Of a stretch of 36,980 bases of DNA, positions 1 to 8,140 are shown one piece after another. The notes below the pieces were generated by a model. The model was not told where the DNA came from. It saw only the letters and a list, made by a program, of their open reading frames with translations, and did not search any database. Every line of letters begins with the position of its first letter. Positions within the stretch are counted from its first letter, which is position 1. The translations under genes were made by a program, and so were the position numbers. The stretch lies in contig JBILLQ010000029.1 of NCBI GenBank assembly GCA_044375975.1, forward strand, positions 1 through 36,980, read 5' to 3'. Source of the DNA: UBA5018 sp044375975. Lineage in GTDB: Bacteria > Cyanobacteriota > Cyanobacteriia > PCC-6307 > Cyanobiaceae.

Positions 1-192
1 GTTCAGGGTATTGAGAATAGAGCTGCCAAGAATGGCTATTTTGCCCGGCCCCTATCAGTTTAACTAACTTTACAAACCGTAACCTAGGTCGTTTTATTTA
101 TGGCGACCTACTTATCAGCTGACTAGAGCGACAAAATGGCGGCATTTGAGAGCTTCCTAAAATCCAAATAATTAGAATTTCAAAAACAATAA
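1..192. other. AT-rich non-coding left edge
   Basis: This stretch is much richer in A and T than the rest of the window and holds no convincing reading frame. It contains a perfect 7-bp inverted repeat (TAGGTCG at 85-91, CGACCTA at 104-110) around a 12-nt AT-rich loop. No T-tract follows on either strand, so an ordinary intrinsic terminator is not supported. It lies downstream of the dihydroorotase-like gene, which ends at 193. The composition change could mark an inserted or decayed element extending beyond the window, but nothing identifies one. Confidence 0.5.
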
Positions 193-1467
193 CTATAAAT
201 CCCAGCTCTCAATCGATACCAGCCCGCTGGCCCGAATGGCGCCGCGCAGGGGCACGCCCGGCCGCAGCTGCTCCAGCAGCGGCCGGTTGGCGGCCAGGGA
301 ACCCTCGGCCGGGCGGAAGGTCGCCTGAGGGTCGAACAGCAGCCAATGACGGCTGCCGGGCCGCAACAGCGGCGGCTCGATCGCCAGCAGCTCCGCCGGC
401 CCCCAACAAAGCACCTGCCAGAGTTGAGCCGGGCTCCAGCCGCGCTCTGTCACCAATTCCCGCCAGAGCAGCGGCAGTACCAGGCCATGGCCGGCCACAC
501 CACTGCGACGCTGATCCAGGGGAAGCAGGTGCTCCTCCGCATCGAGAGCCTGATGGTTCACCGCCACAGCGCTGATCAATCCCTCCGCCAGGGCCCCGAT
601 CAGGGCCTCCCGGTCCCTGGGGGTACCCAGGGATGGCACCAACCGCCAACCCTCGGCCGTGGGATCGAGGCGGGCGGCATCGGCCAGCAGGTGCCACCAA
701 CACACGCTGGCCAGGGGCCGCCGCTGGCCGCGCCAGCCGCGCAGCAACTCCACCCCCGCAGCTGTTGAGATATTCATCAGCCTCAGGGCCGGCACCTGCA
801 GCGCCTCAGCCAAACTGAGCAGCGTCTGCAGGGGCAGCTGTTCGCTGAGGCTGGGATCCATAGGCCAACCGGCCCGCAGCGCCTCCACTCCCTCCCGCAC
901 GAAGCCAGCACCGACCAGGCTGGCGTCGCGGGGGGCCAGCAACAGGGGCGCCTCGGCCTGTTCCGCCAGGCTTAGGCCCCGCTCCAACAGGGCCAGCGGC
1001 GGGCAGTTTTCACCGCCGGCCAAGCCGAGGGCCCCGGCGGCGAGTTGGTCGCCATGGGGGGCCAAGCGCTGGTCGGCGCCATCGACGCTGAAACTTCCCC
1101 AAAGCAACAGGCGCAGCGGATCGGGCCCCACCAACTGCAGCCGCTCGGGGCGGTCGCGCCAGCTGGCGGCCCAGGGCAGCAGGGCCAGGCTGCCGTAGCC
1201 GCCGGCCAGGGCAGCGGCCGCCAGCGAGGCCAGCGTCTCGGCCCGGCCGCCCCAGGGATCCTCCAGCACGCTGTGGGGATCCACGAGGGCCGGCCCCAGC
1301 CACCAGTTGGCGGCATCTACAGGCCGCAGGCCCAGCTCCCAGGCGGCGGCGGCCGCTGCCGCCCCGATGGCGAGCAACTCACCATCACCAGCTAAGAGGG
1401 CATCCCCGGCGGCCGTTTCGCCGTCGGGGCTGAGCAGCCCCACCCGCTGCAGCCAGATGGAAGCCAT
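193..1467 (-). CDS. Dihydroorotase-like protein, probably catalytically degenerate
   Basis: About 424 residues with the layout of the amidohydrolase/dihydroorotase family: a short N-terminal beta region, then a TIM-barrel-like body. The signatures are recognisable but altered. The first metal motif, normally D-x-H-x-H, reads DPHSV at residues 63-67, so the second His is Val. The conserved HLST segment reads MNISTAAGVELLR, so His is Asn. The ATDHAPH segment reads AVNHQALD, so the catalytic Asp is Asn. A true dihydroorotase closes carbamoyl-aspartate to dihydroorotate in pyrimidine synthesis; this protein probably cannot. A structural or regulatory role, as known for pseudo-DHOases that bind aspartate transcarbamoylase, is a guess. 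The start at 1467 (MASIWLQ) gives a 7-nt gap after the upstream histidine phosphatase gene; a longer frame to 1512 would overlap that gene. The two genes are probably co-transcribed. Confidence 0.75.
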   Translation of the reverse strand: MASIWLQRVGLLSPDGETAAGDALLAGDGELLAIGAAAAAAAWELGLRPVDAANWWLGPALVDPHSVLEDPWGGRAETLASLAAAALAGGYGSLALLPWAASWRDRPERLQLVGPDPLRLLLWGSFSVDGADQRLAPHGDQLAAGALGLAGGENCPPLALLERGLSLAEQAEAPLLLAPRDASLVGAGFVREGVEALRAGWPMDPSLSEQLPLQTLLSLAEALQVPALRLMNISTAAGVELLRGWRGQRRPLASVCWWHLLADAARLDPTAEGWRLVPSLGTPRDREALIGALAEGLISAVAVNHQALDAEEHLLPLDQRRSGVAGHGLVLPLLWRELVTERGWSPAQLWQVLCWGPAELLAIEPPLLRPGSRHWLLFDPQATFRPAEGSLAANRPLLEQLRPGVPLRGAIRASGLVSIESWDL

Positions 1468-1474
1468 AGCCGGT

Positions 1475-2827
1475 TCAGAGGGCGCCAGCGGCCGTGCGAT
1501 CGAGCACTCCACCCAGGTGGTTGGTGTGATTCAGGGCGGCCACCACCGGATTGCCCTGCCAGCCATTGGGGTAATCGATCACTGTTACCCCGCCATTGCC
1601 CTGTTTGATCGCCCAGATATCGGCTGGGGTGAGGCCCAGCAGGGCGCAGAGGATCGTCTTGTTCACCGCATCGTGGGCCACCACCAGGGCCGTCTCATCG
1701 TCCGCCAGGCCGCGAACGATTTTTTGCCAGCAGGCCAGGGAGCGCTCCCAAACGGCCGTAATCGTTTCGCCCTCGGGCATCTGCACGGTCTCCGGCTGGC
1801 TCTTCCAATCCGCTAGCAGCTGGGGCCAACCAGCGGCGATCTCGCTCTCCAGCTGACCCTCCCAGAGGCCATGGCCAATCTCCACCAAACCGCTGGTGCT
1901 GGTGAGGGGAACGCCGGGGTGGCTGGCCAGGATCGCCTCGGCGGTCTGGCGCGGGCGGGCCATCGAACTCGTATAGGCCCGTTGGAAGCAAACAGGAGCC
2001 AGGAAGCGGCCGGCCGCCTCGGCTTGAGCCCAGCCATTGGCATTGAGCGGAATATCGATCTGGCCCTGAAAGCGCCCCTGGCGGTTCCAATCGGTTTCAC
2101 CATGGCGAACCAGCACCAGGCGCGGGCCGCGGCCGCGCGAGGGCAGCTCATCCGGCTGATGGGGCACCGCATTCAGGCATTCCACCTGCACGCCGAGGCT
2201 GCCGTCGGCGGCGCGGCTGAGGTTGAGCACCGACACCGCCGCGTTGTCCTTGCGCAGCCGCCGAAACCCCTGCACTGGAAGGTTCAGCAGGCAGAGCAGC
2301 AGACAGCGCAAAATGGCGTTGTGGGCCACCACCACGACGGTGCGATCGCCACTTGAGCTATCGCCAGTGAGCGCATCGGCATGGTTGGCCAGCAGGCGCT
2401 CCTGGAAGCGGGCCGCCTGGGTCATCAGCTCCACCAGGGGCACGTAGCTGCTGCCATCGGCACGCTGCAGGCTGAGGCTATGGGGGGCTTCCCGCCAACA
2501 TTGTTCCTGCTCCGGAAAGCGCTGACGCAATTCCTCGCGCCGCAAACCACTCCAGGGCGCCAGATCGATTTCGAGCAGGTCGTCATCGAACTGGGCCGCC
2601 AAGCCCTGCCCTTGGGTCGCCAACAGATTGGCGGCGGTGTCCCTGGCGCGAGCCAAAGGCGAGCTGTACAAGCTGTGCAGGGTGAGCTCGGCCAGGGCCG
2701 CGCCAACACTGCGGGCCTGGTCCACGCCCTCGGGGGTGAGCGAGGAGAGATCATCCCGCCCCTGGATGCGGTGTTCCAGGTTGTAGCTACTCAATCCGTG
2801 GCGGACCAAGACAATCCGGAGGGTCAC
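1475..2827 (-). CDS. Two-domain histidine phosphatase (phosphoglycerate mutase-like)
   Basis: About 450 residues with two tandem histidine-phosphatase domains. Domain 1 begins LVRHG (catalytic His10) with Glu86 in DLLEID and the second catalytic His169 in VVAHN. Domain 2 begins LVLVRHGETDWNRQG (His242), followed by EIGHGLWEGQ and VVAHDAVNK. Both active sites look intact. The family removes phosphate from small metabolites through a phospho-His intermediate. Cyanobacterial two-domain members have been linked to phosphoserine or phosphoglycerate chemistry, but the substrate cannot be read from sequence. I chose the GTG at 2827 (VTLRIVLVRHG) because family members begin just before the RHG strand; the frame stays open to 3043 but would run into the divergent protease gene. 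It lies immediately upstream of the dihydroorotase-like gene on the same strand. Confidence 0.85.
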   Translation of the reverse strand: MTLRIVLVRHGLSSYNLEHRIQGRDDLSSLTPEGVDQARSVGAALAELTLHSLYSSPLARARDTAANLLATQGQGLAAQFDDDLLEIDLAPWSGLRREELRQRFPEQEQCWREAPHSLSLQRADGSSYVPLVELMTQAARFQERLLANHADALTGDSSSGDRTVVVVAHNAILRCLLLCLLNLPVQGFRRLRKDNAAVSVLNLSRAADGSLGVQVECLNAVPHQPDELPSRGRGPRLVLVRHGETDWNRQGRFQGQIDIPLNANGWAQAEAAGRFLAPVCFQRAYTSSMARPRQTAEAILASHPGVPLTSTSGLVEIGHGLWEGQLESEIAAGWPQLLADWKSQPETVQMPEGETITAVWERSLACWQKIVRGLADDETALVVAHDAVNKTILCALLGLTPADIWAIKQGNGGVTVIDYPNGWQGNPVVAALNHTNHLGGVLDRTAAGAL

Positions 2828-2903
2828 GGACCTGGCGCGTCTGGGCAGCAATCGTATGGGAGGGGAGAATCGGGCCCGATGCATGGCCGCGGAGGGCCGT
2901 CCC

Positions 2904-4313
2904 GTGAGCCCAACTAGTTCGGCAGCACCGCGCCGCTGGAAGGGCCTTTTGGCCCTGCTCAGCCTGGTGATCTGCGGCCTGCTCTGGTTCAGCGGCCTGC
3001 AGCAGAGCCTGCAGCGGCCATCGGTGAACGGCATCCTCAGCATCCGCCAGCTGGAACTGAGCGCCCAGGTGGCGCCCCTGCTGCCGGCCTACCTGCGCCA
3101 GGGCTTGGCGGAGGAGCAGCGGCCGCTTGAGGAGCTGCGCAAGAGTTTGAACGAGCGCATCGAGCAGCCCGGTGCGACGCCGCGGCCCGCAGAAAAACTG
3201 GAACTGGCCCTGCTGGATGCCCGTGCCGGCGATCGCCTCACCGCCAACCGCCGCCTGGCCGACCTGGAACAGCAGGTAACGCCAACCCAGCTCCCCCTGC
3301 TGACCTCCCTCGCCCGCGAGCAAGCCCCCGCCAGCGGCGAAGCCAGCCAGAGCGAGCAAGCGATTAAAGCCCTGCTGGAGCCCTGGTCGCTGCCGCCGCT
3401 AACGCATCAGCTGGCCTGTGAACAGCTGGGGGGCGACGCCTCCCTGTGTAAAAACCCGGCGGTCGAGCGCCTAGCCCTGCTGCGCTGGCTCACCGTGAGC
3501 GGCTTGCCGGTGCTGCTGCTGCTGGCCGGCCTGGGCCTGCTGGGACGCGAGGGCTGGCGGCTGTGGCGCCGCCGCGGCGGCCCGCTGGCGGCCCTGGTCG
3601 CTCCCGCCCTGGCCCTTGAAGATGTAACGCTGCTGATTGCCGGCGGCTTTGTGGTGCTGGGGGAACTGGTGGCGCCGCTGCTTTTGATGCCGATCGCGCA
3701 GGGGTTGCTGCAGCCCCTGGCCCAGCGCCCCGCCCTGCAACAGGGATTGCAGGTGCTGTTGCTTTACATGGGGGTGATGGTGGCTCCGCTGGCGATCCTG
3801 GCGCTGCAGCTCAGACCCCTGGTACCGGCACCCCAGGGGGGCTGGCTGCAGTGGCGCTGGCGACCCGGGGGCTCGGCCCTGGGCCTGGGCCTGGCCCACG
3901 TGCTGATGGTGCTGCCGCTGGTGGCCCTGGCGGGCTGGCTGATCGAGCGCCTGTGGAGTCAGCCCAGCGGCAGCAATCCGCTGTTGGAACTGGTGCTCAC
4001 CACCGGCGATCCCCTGGCCCTGGCCTGCCTGGCGATCACCGCCGTGGTGGTGGCGCCCCTGTTTGAAGAAACCCTGTTTCGCGGCGTGCTTTTGCCGGTA
4101 TTGACCCGCCACTGGGGGGCGGCGGCAGGGGTGGGCCTGAGCGCCCTGGTATTTGGCCTGGCCCACCTGAGCCTCGGGGAGCTCACCCCCTTAACCCTGC
4201 TTGGTTTGGCCCTGGGCTGGCTGCGACTGCGCCATGGCCGCCTGGGGCCCTGCGTGCTGATGCACGGCCTCTGGAATGGCCTCACCTTCTTAAATTTAAT
4301 CCTGCTCACCTGA
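2904..4313 (+). CDS. CPBP-family intramembrane glutamic protease
   Basis: About 469 residues from the GTG at 2904, which is preceded by a good GGAGGG ribosome site; ATGs at 2883 and 2856 are in-frame alternatives. There is one N-terminal membrane segment (GLLALLSLVICGLLWFSG), a roughly 150-residue Gln/Arg/Leu-rich extracytoplasmic region, then several hydrophobic helices. The CPBP/Abi motifs are all present in the last third: EETLFRG (Glu388, Glu389, Arg393), FGLAH (His421) and MHGLWNG (His454, Asn458). This family includes CAAX-type prenyl endopeptidases and bacterial membrane proteases. In cyanobacteria the substrate is mostly unknown. It is transcribed divergently from the histidine phosphatase, with their starts 76 nt apart. 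Confidence 0.85.
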   Translation: MSPTSSAAPRRWKGLLALLSLVICGLLWFSGLQQSLQRPSVNGILSIRQLELSAQVAPLLPAYLRQGLAEEQRPLEELRKSLNERIEQPGATPRPAEKLELALLDARAGDRLTANRRLADLEQQVTPTQLPLLTSLAREQAPASGEASQSEQAIKALLEPWSLPPLTHQLACEQLGGDASLCKNPAVERLALLRWLTVSGLPVLLLLAGLGLLGREGWRLWRRRGGPLAALVAPALALEDVTLLIAGGFVVLGELVAPLLLMPIAQGLLQPLAQRPALQQGLQVLLLYMGVMVAPLAILALQLRPLVPAPQGGWLQWRWRPGGSALGLGLAHVLMVLPLVALAGWLIERLWSQPSGSNPLLELVLTTGDPLALACLAITAVVVAPLFEETLFRGVLLPVLTRHWGAAAGVGLSALVFGLAHLSLGELTPLTLLGLALGWLRLRHGRLGPCVLMHGLWNGLTFLNLILLT

Positions 4314-4471
4314 GCTGCCCGGGGGCGGCGGCTGGTGGAGGCCGCTCAGACGCTCCAGATATTGCGCTGCTGTAGATGTGCGCTCGAAAACATTCAGCCG
4401 GTGACCAGCGGTTGCTGCCTTGCTGAGCCGGGCATGTAGTGGTTCAATCGCCATGTATCTAGGACTCGGCC
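4314..4471. other. Intergenic gap before the division genes
   Basis: No supported gene lies here. A minus-strand frame crossing it is a shadow of the plus-strand FtsL-like gene. The gap probably carries the promoter of the FtsL-like/ftsI pair, but I cannot point to convincing -35/-10 boxes. Confidence 0.4.
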
Positions 4472-4960
4472 TTGGTTGCCTCCCCATCTCCACGGCCGTC
4501 TGCCCTAGAGCTCCAGCCGCGCCGCCAGGCCCGCCAAAGCAGCCGCCGAGCTGAGCGGGCCCAGCGCCAGTCCCTGGAGCTGCTGCAGGCCTCGCTATCG
4601 CCGCGTCGAATTGAACGCCAGGCCCCCTGGCTTGCAGGCCTCCACAGAGCCGCCGACGGCACACTTGCAGGCCTTGGTATCAGCATGCTGGCCCTGAGCA
4701 CGCTCACCCTGTACTGGCAAAACCAATGGGGATATCGGTATCAACAGCTACAAAGCGCCGAGCTGCTGGGCCATCGGCTACAGGAATCAGGAGCACTTTT
4801 AGAGCGTCACCATCTCGCTGCCGCCGGCAAACCCGGCTGGCTTGTACCCACCAGCAGTGAAAAACTGATCTATCTCACCAAACCAGTGCAGCCCCAAAGC
4901 CAAGCTGGCCTACCTCGAATCTCGGCGCCGCAATTAGGCCAGATTCCCAACGGCTACTGA
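4472..4960 (+). CDS. FtsL-like small membrane protein upstream of ftsI
   Basis: 162 residues. The N-terminus is highly basic (many Arg/Gln). A single membrane segment follows at about 70-85 (TLAGLGISMLALSTLTLYW), then a short Leu/Gln/Glu-rich stretch that may form a coiled coil (YRYQQLQSAELLGHRLQE), and a C-terminal tail. This bitopic layout, with a cytoplasmic basic tail, one membrane helix and an external coiled coil, is that of FtsL/DivIC divisome proteins, which are too divergent for motif recognition. Position supports the idea: its TGA overlaps the ftsI ATG by one base (TGATG at 4958-4962), implying translational coupling. The only usable start is TTG at 4472, because an in-frame stop lies at 4460. 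The function is inferred from architecture and neighbourhood. Confidence 0.7.
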   Translation: MVASPSPRPSALELQPRRQARQSSRRAERAQRQSLELLQASLSPRRIERQAPWLAGLHRAADGTLAGLGISMLALSTLTLYWQNQWGYRYQQLQSAELLGHRLQESGALLERHHLAAAGKPGWLVPTSSEKLIYLTKPVQPQSQAGLPRISAPQLGQIPNGY

Positions 4961-6765
4961 TGGGCCAGGCCCACCAATTCGGAGCTCACCATTCCCGTTC
5001 AAGCTCCCGGGTTGTACCAATCCAACCGGTACCTACTCGCCGCCTGTTAGCGGTGTATATGCTGCTCTGCAGCGGCCTGATCGGCCTGGCAGGCCGACTC
5101 GCCTGGCTGCAGGTGGTGGATAGCAAGAATCTGCTCCAGCGAGCTCGGGCGATTCAGACCCATTCAGAGGCGCCGATTGGCAAGCGGCGCGCCATCGTCG
5201 ATCGCAATGGCCAGCTGGTGGCCCTCGATGAGAAGCGGTTCAGGCTCTGGGCCCATCCACGCTTGTTCAACTTTCCCGGCGACGATCCCCAGGCCCTGCG
5301 CACCAGCGCGGAAGTGGCCACAAAACTGGCGCCAATCCTGGCCGAGCCCAGCCAGCAGCTGTTGACCCTGCTGGGCAATCGCCGCAGTGGCGTAAAGCTC
5401 GCAAACGAGCTCGATCCAGAGACCGCCAAGCGGGTTCGCGCCCTCGGCATCAGTGGTCTCGACCTGGAGGCCTATCCCCGCCGCCTCTATCCCCAGGGCA
5501 ACCTTTTCGCAAACGTGGTGGGCTTCCTGAATCTGGAGAGAGTCCCCCAGGCCGGGCTGGAGCAGAGCCGCGATAGAGACTTAAAACGTCAAGAAACCAC
5601 CGTGAGGATGCTGCGGGGAGCCGACGGCACGCCCCTGCCGGAGGGCCTCACCGCCGGGGCCCTCTATGGCGACGACCTGCGCCTGCAGCTCACCCTCGAT
5701 GCCAGGTTGCAACAGGTGGCCCTCCAGGCCCTGGATCGCCAGGTGAAGCAATGGCGTGCCAAGCGGGGCGTCGCCCTGGTGATGGACGTGAACAATGGCG
5801 AAATGCTGGCGCTGGCCTCCACACCCACCTACGATCCCAACGCTTTTTGGAAGTTCAATCCAGGCCTATTTCGCGAATGGAGTGTGCAGGATCTCTATGA
5901 ACCAGGTTCCACATTCAAGCCGATCAACCTGGCTATCGCCCTGCAGGAAAAAGCGATCGACCCCTATGGCAAGGTAAACGACAGCGGCCAACTAAACATT
6001 GGCGGCTGGCCAATTTTCAACCACGACCGCAGGGCGAACGGGGTAATTGACTTCCCCACCGTGTTGGAAGTTTCCAGCAACGTAGGCATGGTTCAAGCGA
6101 TGACCCATGTGAAGCGAGAGCACTTCTGGCGCTGGCTCAAGGCCCTGGGCATCGATGCCCCCCCCGACACCGACCTGCCTGGGGCAGTGGCCGGGGAACT
6201 GAAAAACCGGGGCGACTTCGTGGGCCAACCAATCGAATCTGCGGTGGCCGCCTTTGGGCAGGGCTTTTCGCTCACCCCCTTGAAACTGCTGCAGCTGCAC
6301 GCCATGCTCGCCAATGGCGGCCGCCTGGTGAGCCCCCACATCACCCGCGGCCTGCGCTCAGGTGAGGCCCTGGCCGGCGCCCCTGGCGGAGCTGGCCAAC
6401 AACTGCTCGATCCAGCCGTTACCCAAACGGTGATGCGCTGGATGGAATCGGTGGTGGAGAAGGGCAGCGGCAAAGGCTGCCGCATCCCTGGCTACCGCAT
6501 CGGCGGCAAGACCGGCACGGCCCAGAAGGCCGAGCGGGGTATCTACATCCCGGGTGCTCGGATCACCAGCTTCGTGGCCCATCTGCCGATCGAAGCGCCG
6601 CGCTACGTGGTGCTGGTGGTGGTGGATGAACCCCAGGGCGGCAACGCCTATGGATCCACCGTGGCCGTACCCGTGGCCAAGCAACTGATCGAAGCCCTGC
6701 TGGTGCTGGAGAAGATCCCCCCTTCCCGGCCGATCAGCAAGCCCACACCGGCCCAGGCCAGCTGA
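4960..6765 (+). CDS. ftsI: Septal penicillin-binding protein (class B transpeptidase, FtsI/PBP3)
   Basis: 601 residues. A short cytoplasmic N-terminus leads to one membrane anchor (LLAVYMLLCSGLIGLAGRLAW, about 28-48), a PBP dimer-type domain, and a transpeptidase domain. All three penicilloyl-serine motifs are present: STFK with nucleophile Ser317 and Lys320, SSN at 372-374, and KTG at 517-519. The enzyme cross-links septal peptidoglycan in the periplasm during division. The start at 4960 overlaps the preceding FtsL-like stop codon, so the two are almost certainly one translational unit, as in the classical ftsL-ftsI order. The length fits the family and nothing looks damaged. Confidence 0.95.
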   Translation: MGQAHQFGAHHSRSSSRVVPIQPVPTRRLLAVYMLLCSGLIGLAGRLAWLQVVDSKNLLQRARAIQTHSEAPIGKRRAIVDRNGQLVALDEKRFRLWAHPRLFNFPGDDPQALRTSAEVATKLAPILAEPSQQLLTLLGNRRSGVKLANELDPETAKRVRALGISGLDLEAYPRRLYPQGNLFANVVGFLNLERVPQAGLEQSRDRDLKRQETTVRMLRGADGTPLPEGLTAGALYGDDLRLQLTLDARLQQVALQALDRQVKQWRAKRGVALVMDVNNGEMLALASTPTYDPNAFWKFNPGLFREWSVQDLYEPGSTFKPINLAIALQEKAIDPYGKVNDSGQLNIGGWPIFNHDRRANGVIDFPTVLEVSSNVGMVQAMTHVKREHFWRWLKALGIDAPPDTDLPGAVAGELKNRGDFVGQPIESAVAAFGQGFSLTPLKLLQLHAMLANGGRLVSPHITRGLRSGEALAGAPGGAGQQLLDPAVTQTVMRWMESVVEKGSGKGCRIPGYRIGGKTGTAQKAERGIYIPGARITSFVAHLPIEAPRYVVLVVVDEPQGGNAYGSTVAVPVAKQLIEALLVLEKIPPSRPISKPTPAQAS

Positions 6766-6829
6766 GGTGATATCAGCAAGCTAGCTTGATGTGAGCGATT
6801 TCACCGCCTAGCCCAGGGCCCGCCTTGGA

Positions 6830-6887
6830 CTATCCGCCCTGAGTTTCCCGCTCCCTAGCTATCCGCCCTGAGCTTTCCGCCCTGATG
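6830..6887 (+). repeat. 29-nt direct repeat running into the transaldolase start codon
   Basis: CTATCCGCCCTGAG occurs at 6830-6843 and identically at 6859-6872, a period of 29 nt. A third, partial copy (CTTTCCGCCCTGATG, 6873-6887) contains the ATG that starts transaldolase. The repeat therefore forms the 5' leader and provides the sequence immediately before the start codon. Confidence 0.85.
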
Positions 6888-8051
6888 GCCAACCTGCTCG
6901 ACCAACTCGCCGCCATGACCGTGGTGGTGGCCGACACCGGAGATATCGACGCCATCCGGCAGTTCACCCCCCGCGATGCCACCACCAACCCATCGCTGAT
7001 TCTGGCGGCAGCCCAGATTCCCACCTATCAAGAGCTGATCGACCGTTCCCTGAGGGAATCGCGTACCGCGACCGGGGCCGGCGCCGCTGCCGATGCCGTG
7101 GTCAGCGAAGCGCTCGATGAGATCTGCGTGATCTTCGGTAAAGAAATTCTCAAAATTGTGCCCGGCCGAGTATCCACCGAAGTGGATGCCCGCCTCAGCT
7201 TTGACACAGAAGCCACGATTGCCAAGGCGCGCAAACTAATTGGCCTCTATAACGAAGCTGGCATATCAAACGATCGCGTACTAATCAAGATTGCCTCCAC
7301 GTGGGAGGGCATACAAGCCGCCGAAGTACTCGAAAAGGAAGGAATTCACTGTAATTTAACTCTGCTGTTCGGCTTTGCACAAGCGGTGGCAGCAGCCGAG
7401 GCCGGCGCCACCCTAATCTCGCCATTCGTGGGTCGCATTCTCGATTGGCACAAGAAAAATAGTGGCCGGGATAGCTATCCAGGTCCAGAGGATCCTGGTG
7501 TAATCTCGGTAACGAGCATTTTCAATTACTACAAAACCTACGGCTACAAAACCGAGGTCATGGGCGCCAGCTTCCGTAACATGGAAGAGATTGTTGAGCT
7601 GGCTGGCTGCGATCTACTCACCATCTCGCCGGGCCTGCTGGATCAACTGCGTAAAACTTCTGGAGTATTGGAGCGCCGCCTCAATTCCTTTGATCCCGGC
7701 CCCTGCATAGACCAGATCACTCTCGACGAACCCCGCTTCCGCGAACTACTGGCCTCCGATCCGATGGCCAGCGAAAAACTAGAAGAAGGTATCAGTGGCT
7801 TTATCAAGGCGATCGAAACCTTGGAAGCCCAGTTAGCCCATCGGCTGGCGGAATTGGAGGGGGGCGCCGCCTTCGGCCATGCCGTCCATGAGATCTTTCT
7901 ACTGAACGACCTCGACGGCGATGGCTGCATTACCCGGGAGGAATGGCTGGGTAGCGACGCTGTCTTCGATGCCCTCGACACCGACAGCGATGGTCGCCTA
8001 GCGCCGGACGATGTGCGCAGCGGCTTGGGACCGCTGTTGATCAGAGCCTGA
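6885..8051 (+). CDS. tal: Transaldolase with C-terminal EF-hand pair
   Basis: 388 residues. Residues 1 to about 325 are a class-I transaldolase: the TNPSLI segment near the N-terminus, the Schiff-base Lys135 in RVLIKIASTWEG, and the CNLTLLF and SPFVGR segments. It moves a dihydroxyacetone unit between sugar phosphates in the pentose-phosphate network. The tail carries two EF-hand calcium loops, DLDGDGCITREE at 342-353 and DTDSDGRLAPDD at 365-376, both with acidic residues in the coordinating positions. The transaldolase/EF-hand fusion is known from picocyanobacteria; whether calcium regulates the enzyme is not established here. The ATG at 6885 is immediately preceded by a tandem-repeat leader. 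A gene for a cyclic-nucleotide-binding domain follows 89 nt downstream. Parts of the gene are less GC-rich than its neighbours. Confidence 0.95.
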   Translation: MANLLDQLAAMTVVVADTGDIDAIRQFTPRDATTNPSLILAAAQIPTYQELIDRSLRESRTATGAGAAADAVVSEALDEICVIFGKEILKIVPGRVSTEVDARLSFDTEATIAKARKLIGLYNEAGISNDRVLIKIASTWEGIQAAEVLEKEGIHCNLTLLFGFAQAVAAAEAGATLISPFVGRILDWHKKNSGRDSYPGPEDPGVISVTSIFNYYKTYGYKTEVMGASFRNMEEIVELAGCDLLTISPGLLDQLRKTSGVLERRLNSFDPGPCIDQITLDEPRFRELLASDPMASEKLEEGISGFIKAIETLEAQLAHRLAELEGGAAFGHAVHEIFLLNDLDGDGCITREEWLGSDAVFDALDTDSDGRLAPDDVRSGLGPLLIRA

Positions 8052-8055
8052 GCAA

Positions 8056-8121
8056 TGGCCAGGGCCCTGGGTATTGACCAGAGCCCTGGGCAAGCCAGCC
8101 AAATCTCTAGCAAATCTCTAT
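8056..8121 (+). repeat. Short tandem repeats between tal and the cNMP-binding gene
   Basis: Two imperfect 19-nt units (8056-8074 and 8075-8093, sharing CCAG-GCCCTGGG) are followed by two 11-nt units of CAAATCTCTA plus one base (8100-8110, 8111-8121). They fill most of the 89-nt gap. The unit lengths are not multiples of three, and no reading frame uses them. Confidence 0.7.
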
Positions 8122-8140
8122 CGTCTCCCAGCTAATCTCC

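Noticed and set aside
4296..4664. Minus-strand frame of 122 residues
   Set aside because: It overlaps the FtsL-like gene and the end of the CPBP gene, with Ala/Gly/Arg composition typical of a shadow frame.
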